NCBI GenBank assembly: GCA_015852425.1
Contig: JAAAIG010000374.1
Location: forward strand, 1-34,977
DNA length: 34,977 bases
Direction: 5' to 3'
Source of the DNA: Gryganskiella cystojenkinii
Lineage: Eukaryota > Mortierellomycota > Mortierellomycetes > Mortierellales > Mortierellaceae
Shown here: positions 19,643-34,352 of the stretch, piece by piece
Layout: every line of letters starts with the position of its first letter
How positions within the stretch are numbered: the stretch's first letter is position 1
The notes under the pieces: generated by a model
The model's input: only the letters and a program-made list of their open reading frames with translations
Databases searched by the model: none
Told to the model about the DNA's origin: nothing
Translations under genes and position numbers: made by a program

Positions 19643-21397
19643 TTTAGAAATGGTATGTCAATGAGTGAGAATATGGGAACGAGTGGTGAATGATGCGAGT
19701 GAGGGGAGACTGGAGAGAAAAAGAAAGAAAGAGAGTAGGGGGGAGGGAAAGAAGACACAGAGAGCCAGGGCTGTGCCAATTGTAGGGGACGCAAAAGAGG
19801 CGAAAACAGACCATCAACCGTGTGCCTTCCCCCCTCCCAAAATACATTTTTTGTTTGGGTGTGTCCATGAAAGTGGGCGGTGCCCACTTTTTTACTTTTG
19901 TAGTTGGCATCAGTGTGGCGATGCTGTGGAATGGTTTGTGTTTTCGGTTGCGGTTGTGCCTACTTTACGATTGTGGTCACTAATCTAAACAGGAGAAAGT
20001 AGTCTTGCTTGGGAACAAAAAGCTCTTCAGGCACTCGTTCACTAACTACATTCAGGAACAAATAACCACAACAACGACACGACCTGGTCGCGTCCCGAGA
20101 ATTCGAGTCTGTTGATCAGCGCGACCTGACCGCACGTGGCGAGTTTCTGCCTCCAAGCTTTGTTGGTCTCGGTGTCACCTCATTCCTTCCCCTTTGACTG
20201 CGCATGGGAACAGCAATTGGGACGGGCATGTCGCACAATGTGTTTTCTGAACAGCTCTCTGTATGGTGGGGCTAGTCCGGGAACTAGTGGGAAGAGAAGC
20301 AAAAAAAAGAAAAAAAAGTGATTGAGCCCAGCTCTGGTTTTTCAGGGATCAACAACAATCCCCCTCCTCTTCTTTTACCCATTCCTCCATCCAACAAACG
20401 CAACATCCCATCCACGCCCATCTCAATCCACTTTCTTACCACATAGTTTCATATCAACTGGTCAAACTTCCCACCAAGCCCTCCTCCTTTGTTTCTGCCC
20501 GTTTTTTGTGTTCCCTTCCCGAAGAAAAGCTCTCTCTCCGCCTTCCCACTGTTGGTGGCCAAAACAAACCCCTTATTTTCAAACAAAGGTCCAACCACTT
20601 CTTCCCACCAAGCCAACCTCATCCCATCTTCACATCCCCATCGCATTTCATTCTTGTCATTCTTTTTTCGCCCCTGCTCCCTCTAGTCCTTTTTGGTCAC
20701 CGACTCAACTTCTCTTAGTTACTCTCGTTCGACCAACTCTCACTCCTTTCTCTTACTCGACGCTAGTCGGCCTTTCTTTTTCGCAGAATCAGGAACTTGA
20801 ACAGACAAACATCTCCTCTCCCTTTTTTTTATTTATTTCCTTCCTTCCCCTCTATTTTCTCTTGTTTTCAGTCGTTTCTTGACTTTCAACTTTTTCTGTC
20901 TCCTCAAGTCCACCGTTGCTGTTGCCTGTAACTCATTGCGCTTTTATTTGCTTCCTGGAACTTTTTTTTTTTTTTTTTTTTTTTGCGTGATCAACTCCTT
21001 ACCCCTTTGTCGATTCACTTCACGACCTTCTTCTTATCGAAATCGCCTCTTTTTCGATCCTTTTCTGTCTCTCTTTCACATTCACGTTTCCTCTCCACCT
21101 TCTGGCGCGGATTGCATGGCGGCGGCTGACTCGGACAGTTGAATTTGGTGAGTGATGAAAAAATGTTGCGCTTTTATGCCGTCTTGCAAAAAAACAGGAG
21201 ACTTTTTTTTCGGCATGACAAATGCATTCCAAGACTCCTGATCTCTTTCTTCTTTTCTTCGCTTTTTTTTTTCTTCTTGTTGCGAAAACAAAAAAAGCAT
21301 ATCAAACCGTTGGTTCTCAAGACTGCTTCCAGTTCTGCTTCTTTCAACCCATCACCTATTTTCCAGGGAGGGTTTCTTGATCTAGATCTGTCATAAG
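19643..21397. other. Divergent region between the syntaxin and CaMKK genes
   Basis: No gene recognised. The right half (about 20330-21100) is strongly pyrimidine-rich, with a 23-T run at 20962-20984, and probably is the promoter and leader of the kinase gene. A likely 5'-UTR intron runs from 21147 (donor GTGAGT) to 21366 (acceptor TTTTCCAG). A short upstream ORF precedes it (listed separately). The many proline/serine-rich open frames are products of CT-rich DNA. Confidence 0.5.
21116..21142 (+). promoter_or_regulatory. Nine-codon upstream ORF in the CaMKK leader
   Basis: ATG GCG GCG GCT ... AGT TGA encodes MAAADSDS and stops 4 nt before the putative UTR-intron donor at 21147. The context TTGCATGG is weak at -3 but has G at +4. 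If the leader starts upstream, scanning ribosomes would meet it before the main ATG at 21398. Confidence 0.35.
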
Positions 21398-25114
<3,717 letters not shown>

Positions 25115-25805
25115 TTTTTTTTTTTTTTCATAATTGGGTGAAGTAGAAAAAGAGGATGAGGTAGGGAAAGAGAAAGGAGCTGGCATTTTAGTTCATATTC
25201 ACAAACCCATATTCCCCCATAGATTATCTGTTTTATTTTCTTGCCTCATTTTAAACGAAACGACAACAAAAAAGTCCGTAATGAATGAAAAAGTTTTTTG
25301 CCACCAATTTGATATTGATCACGTGTGTAACTTCTCATGTGACTGCTCTCCTTGCTCTCCTTTCTGTTTGAATGCGCGGACTCCTTTTCCTTTGTTCATA
25401 TTCATCCACCTTCTTTGCATTTCTCTCTCGTTTTGGCATTATACCCCACAAGCTTGGCTATTCCTTTAGCTTATATCATCACTGCCATCTTCTTTTCTCT
25501 CCATTGACGCACTCCTCCCCTGCCCTCACAGCAATCCACTCTCGTCGCATTTTACTTGCTTCCCCTCCGAAAAAAGAAATATAATCTCAGGAACTGCATT
25601 CATTCTTTCACAACCGCAAAAAAACAAAAAATAGCGCGTCCTTTTTTGCAGTTCCAAAAGGCTTTCAAACATCCACCTCTCTTCCCCCACTCTCAGAGTT
25701 GTTAAAGTAAGTCTAGTGGATCCATCTGTCCATTCAACACTAGAGCGTTGCTGGAATCTAACCCATCCGTCTTGTTTATTTTTCACACTTGTAGAATCTC
25801 CCTTC
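25115..25805. other. Region between the CaMKK and Aurora genes
   Basis: Contains the CaMKK 3' UTR and the Aurora promoter and leader. A CACGTG hexamer lies at 25320-25325. The plus strand is pyrimidine-rich from about 25440 onwards. A 5'-UTR intron of 88 nt probably runs from 25707 (donor GTAAGT) to 25794 (acceptor CTTGTAG), leaving 11 nt before the Aurora ATG. No other gene seen. Confidence 0.5.
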
Positions 25806-27690
25806 ATGTCCCATTCAAATTCAGAAACACTCTCGGTCGCGTCTTCGGGGACACAATCACAAAGGAAACCTCTCGATAAGCTCGACCTGGGCAGTGCCGA
25901 TTATTCAAAACAGTCGTCTCTTGGCAATATCAACAACAACAACAACAACTCTTCTGGGTCGTCCTCCTCTTCTTCCTCCTCGATCGTCCTTGCCAAGCTC
26001 AACAGGAATAACAGTCAGAGCAATATGAACACAACGATAACGGGTACGAGCTCTGCCAGCACGAAACCAGCCACTGGCAACGGGGGAGGTGGGGGCATTT
26101 CAGGGATTTTCAGTAGTTTGATCAAAAAAGTCGAGTCTGGAAACCCAATCGGAGGGACGCGACATGCAAAACTCGGTGGGATGATGCCCCCTTCTTCCGT
26201 TTCCGCCCATGTGACCTCCAAAAACAACAATAACAATAACAATAGCAATAGCCGCAACAACCACAATGTCATCACCAACAACAAGAGCACCAGTGGAATC
26301 AGCAACAGTAGCGGCAACAGCGGGAACAGGACCGATAGCAACGAATATGGAGGCAATTACGACAATGACATCTCTAGCAGCAGCGCACGGAATCGAGACA
26401 GCGAAACAATGTCCTCGGGTACTGGAAAGATGATGCTGCCACCCGTGGGGGGATCTCCTCGACATAACCCATATCAACGATCTCTGGTACTGTCTGGATC
26501 CTCGAGAAGCTCGATGGGCTATGAAACTCTAAACAGTCAGCTCTGGTATGGAATCACACTCTCGAGTTCTTTTGCAAGCCGAGGATCAAATTACTCTAGC
26601 CCTTATGATTTTTCTAACACACGAGTCGCTTTTTTTTTGACGTTTGTCACATGTAGTCGATCACTCCCTGCCAAGGAATGGTGTCTGGATGACTTTGAGC
26701 TTGCACGACCCTTGGGCAAGGGACAGTTTGGAAGCGTGTATTTGATGCGGGAACGCCAATCGGGTTATATCGTGGCAATGAAGGTTCTGAGTAAGAGCAA
26801 GTTATTATACCACAGGATGATACATCAGTTGCGTCGTGAAATTGATATCCAGTCGAACCTGAAGTAAGTTCATTTTGTAATCATGGACCTGAATATTTGG
26901 ACTTTTTTTGTTTATTATTTTGACCCGGTAATGAGTATTGATGTTGTGTTTTCTGGGTTTACAGGCACAAACACATTTTACGATTGGACACCTTTTTCCA
27001 TGACAAGACGCGCGTGTACCTTGTTCTGGAATATGCACCACAAGGCGAACTATACAAGAAGATGAGAAAGGTGGGCCGTTTCCCAGAGTGGCAAGCCTCA
27101 AAGTACATTTATGAGCTGGCAACGGCATTATCGTACCTGCATCGGAAAAATGTGATCCATCGAGATCTCAAACCCGAGAATTTGTTATTGGGCATCAATG
27201 GAGAACTCAAGATCTCGGATTTTGGTTGGTCGGTTCATTCGCCACAGTCAAGACGAGAGACTATGTGTGGAACACTGGATTATCTCGCACCTGAGGTTGT
27301 GGAGGGCCGACTCCATTCGACCGAGGTAGATCTTTGGACCTTGGGCGTTCTGTGTTACGAATTTGTGGTCGGCAAACCACCGTTCGAGGATATTAAGGGC
27401 GGCAAAGACGGGACATATGTCAGGATTATGACGGTGGATATGGTCATTCCGGATTATGTCAGTAGCGAAGCCAGGGATTTGATTACCAAGGTGAGTTGTT
27501 GGATTTGTCTCGATTTTTGTGTGCCTGGATATACAGCGAATAATTCAGACTCGAACACGCAACTGACTCTGATGCCAACAATCAAAACTTGTAGTTACTG
27601 AAACATGACATGAACGCTCGACTATCACTGGAACGAGTCCTGCTTCACCCATGGATTACGCGGCATAACGGACGAAACCCTCGACCATGA
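25806..27690 (+). CDS. IPL1: Aurora kinase
   Basis: Mitotic serine/threonine kinase of the chromosomal passenger complex, controlling kinetochore-microtubule attachment. Exons 25806-26545, 26657-26863, 26965-27490 and 27595-27690 encode 522 aa; introns are 111, 101 and 104 nt. Residues 1-250 are low-complexity, with poly-Asn and poly-Ser runs. The kinase domain begins [17 protein letters not shown] near 260, with Lys289, HRD 381-383 and DFG 401-403. The Aurora hallmark DFGWSVHSP is followed by [15 protein letters not shown], in which Thr415 is the expected activating phosphosite. The C-terminus ends soon after [10 protein letters not shown]. The first intron (26546-26656) is 111 nt, open in frame and may be retained in some transcripts. 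A single fungal Aurora is usual, so this probably serves all Aurora roles. Confidence 0.95.
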
Positions 27691-28053
27691 AGCATGGAGG
27701 CGACAAGACTGCGGTTATAAATTTGCTTTTGAAGATTAGAAGATTTGACTTAATGTTTGCGCTCATTAAAATGACAGAACAAGCGACTGCCTTAGGATGT
27801 AAAACCCTCAAAAATACGCGGGAATATTGACTGCCCAGGGTCTGATTTCAGCAGAGAGAAAGAGGAGCTATATCAAATGAGTTATTTTGTTTTCCATATC
27901 CTAGATCAGACTTCATAGGATGTCAACTTCCCGCCCGATTGAAGTCCATTTCGGCGTCAACTCCCGGGCTTTTTTTTTTTTTTTTTTTTTTTTAATTCCT
28001 TTCATTCCGCCTTTTTCCCCCAAACAATCAACTTCATTCAATCCATCCATCCA
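27691..28053. other. Region between the Aurora and F-box genes
   Basis: Short intergenic DNA with a 24-T run (27970-27993) ending 60 bp before the next start codon. Such tracts usually mark nucleosome-poor promoters. No gene seen. Confidence 0.5.
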
Positions 28054-29922
28054 ATGGAGATTCATTCAGACACCCAGCGGGCCAAGAAACCGACCACGTC
28101 AGCAGCACTATCATCCGACATTCAGCAACTCTCCAGCACCACTCCGATATCCCCCTTGGTCATCCCCGAGCTCTTGTTCTTGGTCGGCTCCTGGCTTCAC
28201 CGTGGCACACTGCCCTCTGCGCTTCAAGTCAACAAGTTCTGGTATCAAGTGCTGGTACCTTGCCTGTACTCGACAATTTCCCCTCAAGATCGACTCTCGA
28301 CTCATGGCCTAGAGCGGCACGCGACTCTTATCCGCTGCTTGGCCCTGCGAGTTGAGAGTCCACAGGAGAAACCTACAGACGAAGACGAGTTTGATCAGGA
28401 GGACGAAGAGGAAGAGGACCCGGAACAAATCGCCAACAAGGAAAAAAGAGCCCGCGTCGAGTCATTTCGTGCGCGTATCCAAGACTTTGTCTCCCTTGAG
28501 ACTGTCCAGTGCGTCAACCTCCGAGAACTGACGCTTGTCTTTGTCGACGACGAGGCAGATGCAGATTATTGGCATGGATTTGGACTCATCAAGAGGAATC
28601 CAGGACTCCAATCGTTACACATCACCGCTTTCGAAGCCTTGGATTATCGACCCTGTTGGGGACCGATCCTCGTTCAATGTCAGCACCGGCTCCTTCGAGT
28701 ACTGAGCCTTTGTTATTTGAGCTTGAGCGAGCAGGATACGGTAGAACTAGTCCGACTGGCGCAATCACTCGTCCAGCTCGATCTCCAGTGCCAGGCTACC
28801 TGGTCTGGATCCGTGAGTAAGCCATACTTCCCACGCATGGAACGGCTTTCAATCGGCAGCAAGGTTTTTGATCAGCGCGACAAGGAAATGACATGGATTC
28901 AGGCGTGTCCGAGTCTGAAGAGTTTAAGGTGGCATCTTCACTATGAAGGTGAAAATTATATCAACCTCATGGACACCATGATCCGTAACACCATGACCAA
29001 CTCGACTCTGATACCTTGTTGGGCAGGACTTCAAGATCTTGCTCTCGATGTTGGATACAGTCTCTATGATCGTCAAATCGCCATGCTCCTCGAGATCTGT
29101 GGTCCACTTCGCGTGCTCAAGATTCGTCAGGCTCAACTCTGGTACAGGACCCTGGCAGCATTGGAACGACATTTTCCGACTTTGGAGGAACTCCATCTGA
29201 TCCAATGCCTGAAGAGTTGGATGGGCCATTGGATCCTGGCAAGGGCTTCGAAACTGGTGCATTTCACCTGCAGCATCTTGTCAGCGCGTGATCTGATCGA
29301 TATCCCAGCAGTCGCAACGCCTCGAGTAATTCATATCCAGCTCGATGCGTACCTGGACGAGCGTCGGCTTCAGTCGGACACCACCACAGGAGGCGAGGAC
29401 GATCCGGACGGGCTGCGCGCATTGTTCTCCAAGTTTGGGTCGGTTCGAAATTTGCTCCATAAACAGTCCTGGGTTTGTCTGGGTCTCAAAAGCCTTCAGT
29501 CTTATGTCGAGTGTCCGAAGATGTCCTCCGAGGCTGAGCAAGACGACTGTAATGCCCTGGTCTTTCAAAAGATCTCGGCCTTGACCTGTCTCCAGACACT
29601 GAACGTCAGCAAGCCCTCCGATATTGATGTCTCGTTCGGCTATGTCAGTCTAGAGTTCAGTCTATGCGCGGGTTTGTATCGACTGGCGCCCCTGACAGGA
29701 CTACGGGCTTTGTGGTTCGATTGGACAGGCCAGGCCATGCACGAAAACGATGTTCTTTGGATCTTGGCCAATTTCCGTGATCTCAAGGCTATCTCCTGTG
29801 AACTTCACCACGACAGGGCAGAGCGCAGGAAGCTTACGGAGGTTGTGATTCGAGAGAGTAAGATCATTCCGACGTGGTATACCACTACTCTGGAATATAA
29901 AGGTCGGTCTGAGAATTTGTAA
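28054..29922 (+). CDS. F-box-like protein with diverged leucine-rich repeats
   Basis: Intronless gene for 622 aa, starting at the first ATG after a T-rich promoter. Residues about 32-75 (PLVIPELLFLVGSWLHRGTL, then ALQVNKFWYQVLVPCLYSTI) fit the F-box-like domain common in Mortierella-type fungi: Pro-Glu-Ile/Leu start, Leu-rich helix, and the VxKxW segment. An acidic run (about 110-130, DEFDQEDEEEEDPEQ) follows. The rest carries irregular leucine-rich segments (for example LRELTLVFVDDEAD, LRVLSLCYLSL, LEELHLIQCL) that probably form a solenoid. It likely acts as a substrate adaptor in an SCF ligase; the target is unknown. It is unrelated in repeat sequence to the other F-box gene at 13352-14638. 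Confidence 0.7.
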   Translation: MEIHSDTQRAKKPTTSAALSSDIQQLSSTTPISPLVIPELLFLVGSWLHRGTLPSALQVNKFWYQVLVPCLYSTISPQDRLSTHGLERHATLIRCLALRVESPQEKPTDEDEFDQEDEEEEDPEQIANKEKRARVESFRARIQDFVSLETVQCVNLRELTLVFVDDEADADYWHGFGLIKRNPGLQSLHITAFEALDYRPCWGPILVQCQHRLLRVLSLCYLSLSEQDTVELVRLAQSLVQLDLQCQATWSGSVSKPYFPRMERLSIGSKVFDQRDKEMTWIQACPSLKSLRWHLHYEGENYINLMDTMIRNTMTNSTLIPCWAGLQDLALDVGYSLYDRQIAMLLEICGPLRVLKIRQAQLWYRTLAALERHFPTLEELHLIQCLKSWMGHWILARASKLVHFTCSILSARDLIDIPAVATPRVIHIQLDAYLDERRLQSDTTTGGEDDPDGLRALFSKFGSVRNLLHKQSWVCLGLKSLQSYVECPKMSSEAEQDDCNALVFQKISALTCLQTLNVSKPSDIDVSFGYVSLEFSLCAGLYRLAPLTGLRALWFDWTGQAMHENDVLWILANFRDLKAISCELHHDRAERRKLTEVVIRESKIIPTWYTTTLEYKGRSENL

Positions 29923-30460
29923 ATCTTGACCTGTCTTTTTGTCCAACCACTTCCTCTCCTGTCTACAATCTCAAAAGAAAAACCAAAACGTTTATGATCG
30001 TCAGTGCCTTCCTTGACTACCCAATGCCTTAGAGTCTTCACTGGGCACACATGATTCGAATTATATGTGAGAATCAGGCCGACTTCTTGAGGTTGATACC
30101 TGAGCCTGCTGTTGCTCACTTGAGAGGCACAGGGAGGTAGGCAAGCAAAAACATTCTTAACCCGCTGCCGCCAGACCGTCACTACACTTGCAAACAAGAC
30201 ATCATACCAAAAGTCGGCGTCTGGAAAGGTTGGTTTGCGGATGGAACAAAAAAAAAGATTTTTTTATTGTGATCATATGAGTAAACACTGTGGATGGGAG
30301 GAATATACACACTCCATGAGACATGAGAGAAAGGAAAATAAAGGGAAAAAGGACAAAAAAGAAAGAAGCAAAACGAAAAGAGGGGGGGAATCTCAAAAAA
30401 AAGCCTCGCTCCCCGACTCTCGTTTCAATTGCGTTCGCTTCGTGCTTGGCGAGGGGAGGA
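29923..30460. other. Convergent 3' region between the F-box and zinc-finger genes
   Basis: Contains the 3' ends of two facing genes. TTTATT at 30263-30268 gives AATAAA on the minus strand, about 195 nt past the zinc-finger stop, a plausible poly(A) signal. The plus-strand A/G-rich frames are low complexity. Confidence 0.5.
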
Positions 30461-32461
30461 TCATTCATGATGATGTCCGTCTTCTTCTTGGCAAGACTTC
30501 AAATCCATATGGCGGCGGAGCTCATCTTTCCTTGAAAAGGGCTTATTGCACTTTTGACAGGCATAGATGTGCGTCACACCATGGATCGAGATTTGATGAC
30601 GCTGCAGATCATTCTTGCGTGTAAACGACTTTTTACAGCCCTGTTCAGGGCACGCAAAGAGTCGGGCCTTGCTCCGGTCATGAGTCCGCTCATGAGTGTT
30701 CAGATTGAAGAGACGCGAAAAGGCACGACCGCACTGGGCGCAGGCAAACTGCCGAGGAGATGTTGCATCTTCCTCGCCCGCTTCCTTGATTGCGTCCGAC
30801 TTTCGCTTCAATGGGTTTTCGTTTGCATTGGCATTGTTCATGTTCGAGATCTGGGACTGGGTCTGAGCAGCGACGATACCGGCGGCCATGACAGGGGATG
30901 TCATGGTCGATTGGTTGAACTGTTGTTGCTGCTCTTGTTGTTGTTGACCGAACAAGGACAAAGACAAGAGAAGGTCCAAATCCACGCTGGCTGTGGAAGT
31001 GGCCCTGACAGGAGGGAACATCGAAGCGGTAGCAGACATGTCGAATCCAAGTCTGCCATCAAAGGTTGAGGAGGGGGCGCTGTTGTTGTTGATGGTGTTG
31101 ATAAAGTCGAACGAAAAGGTTTGGGGCACAGTGGAGGTCCAATCCAACGAGAACTGAGGATCTGACGAGACGACTGTGGGCGCGGAAGCTGTGGTATCCA
31201 TAAGAGGAGAGACGTTGACATCGGCAAATAGACTTCCGATATAGTTGGAGGAGGCGCTGCTATCGAGCATCGCGGGCGAGGACTGAGCAGACATGGACTG
31301 GCTGTTCATGCTGGCAGCCGCGGCCGCAACGAGTTGCATAGCAAGCTCTTGGGTCTCGAGCTCCTGTGATGGAGAAGAAAGAATAAAAAAGTCGATGATG
31401 AGTATTATTTTTTATCGAGAAAAGACAGCCATTCTTTTTTTTGTCTTTTTGGCAGTCGAAATAGCAACTTAAAAAAAACTTACGTTCGAATCGGTAGAGG
31501 GAGACAAAGTTAACGTGGTTGACGCAGGGGTCATAAGGGTCGAGATAGGGCTCTGAGGAGCGATATCGTCAAAGAGAACAAAATCGAGCAAGGCGGTTTC
31601 GGCTTGAAGACGAGCATCGATCGTGGCCTGTTCGGGAGATTCAACCTTGACATCAGCATCAGAAACAGATGAGGTCGAGGTCGAGGGCGAGGGGAACAAG
31701 CTTGCGAAAGCGTCCAGAGCAGTAGAGACGGAAGCGGCATCGTCAGCGGCAACAGCACCCATGCCAGCGCAGCCAAAGTCACCTACGGCGGCGACAATGG
31801 AAGCAGGGATGGCGGTGAAGGCAGAAGCGGCATCGGTAGCGCTCCAAAACTGCTCAAGACTGGCTGCATCAAAGTCTTCAGAGGCCACACATTCAAACAG
31901 TGGGGTTTGAGAAGGGGTTTGGTCCGGCGTGTCAAGGTAAGGCGAGTACGGGGAGGCGAAGGCAGAAGCGCAGGCCTCGTCCAAGGGCGACGACAGGTGG
32001 TCAAAACCAGAGGGAGCGTCATTTTCGGACAAGAGCGAGGCGGCATGGGCAGGGGCAGAGGCAGAGTCAAAGGGGGCATCCAAAGAGTTGGGGGAATCGA
32101 TCCACCCAAGGTCCTCCAGACTTAACAAAGACGGTTGGAACAACACGGGACCATCGGCTGAGGCGATGGCTCCGAGGTAGCCAAAGTCTTGCTTACTGGA
32201 GGGAGACGGAATTCGGCGATGTACATGCTGATTATCGGTGGGGGGGTTAAGACTTGTAGGGGAGAAGGAAATAGGGAAAATAGGCGGTTTAAGTGTTGAA
32301 GAGGCTGCTTGTGGCTGAATAGGGTCGAGCTTAGAAGGAGCTGAAATAAAAATGTCTGACGGTGGGTCAATAAAAAAAAAGGCTGGATTAAAAGTGTTTG
32401 GGTTTGTTTGCATAGACTGGGGGGGTTGTTGAAGGAAAAAAGTGTCGTCAGAAATGAACAT
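30461..32461 (-). CDS. C2H2 zinc-finger transcription factor (Crz1-like)
   Basis: Two exons on the minus strand, 32461-31484 and 31363-30461, with a 120-nt intron (donor GTAAGT, acceptor ATCACAG), encode 626 aa. Residues 1-525 are Ser/Thr/Ala/Pro-rich with acidic patches and a short Gln run, typical of activation regions. A basic stretch (NPLKRKSDAIKE) precedes three C-terminal fingers from about 529. Finger 1 is CAQC-X12-HERTH, finger 2 is CPEQGC-X12-HQISIH, and finger 3 is CQKC-X12-HMDLKSC, where the last ligand is cysteine. A third finger ending in Cys recalls calcineurin-regulated Crz1 proteins. PIFPIS at 60-65 fits the calcineurin-docking PxIxIT pattern. The start chosen is the first ATG of the open frame; a longer leader continues upstream. 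The transcription-factor call is firm; the Crz1 link is tentative. Confidence 0.85.
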
Positions 32462-33976
32462 GCACAGGTGGGCGGTTAAGGCTTGGGTGTGTTGTTCAGA
32501 CGGCGGCAAAGCGGGCTGGTGACGGGCGAGGGGGACTGTTCAAGCGGACGACTTGGGGATGTCGCGACGGGTGCTGGAACAAGTCTTGGGCTTGCTGGGA
32601 AAGAGAGATCCGGATCCAAAGGGGTTGCTTCGGGCTTTTGTTGAAGGACCGAAGAAATGATTTTGGATACGAAATAAAGAGACGGATAATCGACCTTGAA
32701 ACTGAAGGGGTCGATTAAAAAAGTGCTGTTGTTGCTTGGTTGTGGCTCTTGGCTGCTGTTGGCTTGTCTTCTCGAAGGACAAGGCTTTTGCTGGTTTTGC
32801 TGGTTTGTTGCTTTTTTAAAAAAGGAAAGAGGGGGGGAGAAGGTGGAAAAAGAGTAGGTTGTTCTCGTATGGCCGGGGTGATCGACAAGGGGAAAGGAGC
32901 TAGACAGATGAGGTTTCTTGGGGTAGAAAGGGAAACCTTTGTAATCCGTATGATAGGATGAAAGGTTTTTGGGGGGTTTCTTTGTATTTAAAGGTAAAAG
33001 AAGGGAATCTTCTGCGAAGAGTGCAGATGATGATGTCGCTTTCTTTTTTGTGGGTAGGGGAAAAGGGAGGGGGAGGGGGAAGGAAGAAGAAAAGAAAAAG
33101 AAAAAAAAGAAAAGTGCAGTGCAAGGAAAATATCGGCGATGAATATCACGTGACGTTATAAAAATGACTTCTGTGCCATGCAACTGCTATCAAGATGACT
33201 CGTTTTCTTATTTTTTGGCTCTCTCCTTGACGACATGAACGCCGCTTTGGCTCACCAACGTGTTATTATTCAGGTTCTTTTTTTTGTTGTCAAAGGCATC
33301 TGCAACGTCATCCGACAGTCGGTGAGATCAACACCCAAAGCGGAATAGAATCAAGGCTAGACTTGTTGCTCGGGCTTGGCTCTTTTTTTATTACAGCTTA
33401 CTTCAGTGATTAACCACAAACTTGGACTGGGCGGGCGGAGCGGGCTGATACGACAACCTTTTTGTCCAAGGTGGCTCCGCATCCCACACCACACCACACA
33501 AACAACAATGTTGAACTTGTTCTTCCCTCCATTTTTTTTTTTTTCTCTTTCGTCTCACTTCCCCTAAAAGGACTGTCTCCTTGTCCTTTTATCATGTTCC
33601 CACCTCGGCAAAGTCAATTGCTCTTTTCCTTCAACTCCTATTTTCATTTGGAAGTCAAAAACTGCGGATTTTTCGGAGTTTTAAAATTATTCCTTTCCAT
33701 GTTGACTATGTCAACCATCCGAGCCAATCAGAACAACATCTTGCCAAGCGCCCAAGAGCGATCGAGAGGGTCGAATCAGACACTCGGTTTTGCAACAAAG
33801 TCACGGTCTCTGCTATTGCCAAAGAATTGATTGGACAGACTATTATGTCCACCAGAGTCTAATCAATCAGGCAACCAGGCCGGGTACTGTCAAAGGCAAG
33901 AGATTGGATTTTAAATTGGCACATAAAGATTTCCTTTTGGCGAGGTACAAAAAAAAAAAAAAATGGCACAGGGAGG
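32462..33976. other. Leader/promoter region of the zinc-finger gene and gene-free DNA
   Basis: On the minus strand the region upstream of 32461 is pyrimidine-rich to about 33120 and holds a long open frame (32476-33183) lacking an ATG near its start, so I read it as leader. A composite TCACGTGACGTTATAAAA at 33146-33163 joins CACGTG, TGACGT and a TATA-like box. The open frames at 33376-33862 are short and show no domain. Confidence 0.45.
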
Positions 33977-34127
33977 GTGTTGGTTTTGGCACGGACAATT
34001 GACAATTGCAGTAAAGACCAATTTTTTTTGATGTGCCAAAGTGGTGTACCAAATCGACTTATTGGCCGTGACAATTGAAAATCCTGGCCGTGCCAATCTA
34101 AAAAAACGGGCATGCCAAAACCAACAC
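33977..34127. mobile_element. MITE-like element with 15-bp perfect terminal inverted repeats
   Basis: GTGTTGGTTTTGGCA at 33977-33991 is the exact reverse complement of TGCCAAAACCAACAC at 34113-34127. Inside, TTGGCACGG (33987-33995) is matched again by CCGTGCCAA (34088-34096), and CAATTG recurs near both arms, so the 151-bp unit could fold into a long hairpin. It has no coding capacity. I see no clear target-site duplication, and the superfamily is unknown to me. It could also be a hairpin-forming regulatory element. Confidence 0.5.
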
Positions 34128-34352
34128 AATGTTCATTGGTTGTGGCCGAAACTCTTCTGGTAACAAGTGGTCGGGATCGCGTCGAGGTGGCGTATGGACA
34201 TAATGACGGACGGGGACGTCATCTAGAAGAATCTGTCGAGTGAGACAGGAAAGAACAAGACTACAGAGTTAGTCCCTGAATACTTTGAGCCTCAAGTTGT
34301 CATAGAGCATTACCTTGAAGGTCTTGAGAAGCTCCATGCAGCCAATCGGGCA

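Noticed and set aside
20322..20882. 186-codon plus-strand open frame
   Set aside because: Ser/Pro/Phe-rich translation of a pyrimidine-rich leader; no domain.
32476..33183. 235-codon minus-strand open frame upstream of the zinc-finger gene
   Set aside because: It lacks an ATG near its start and is low complexity (poly-F, S, P) from a CT-rich leader. It is out of frame with the zinc-finger start.
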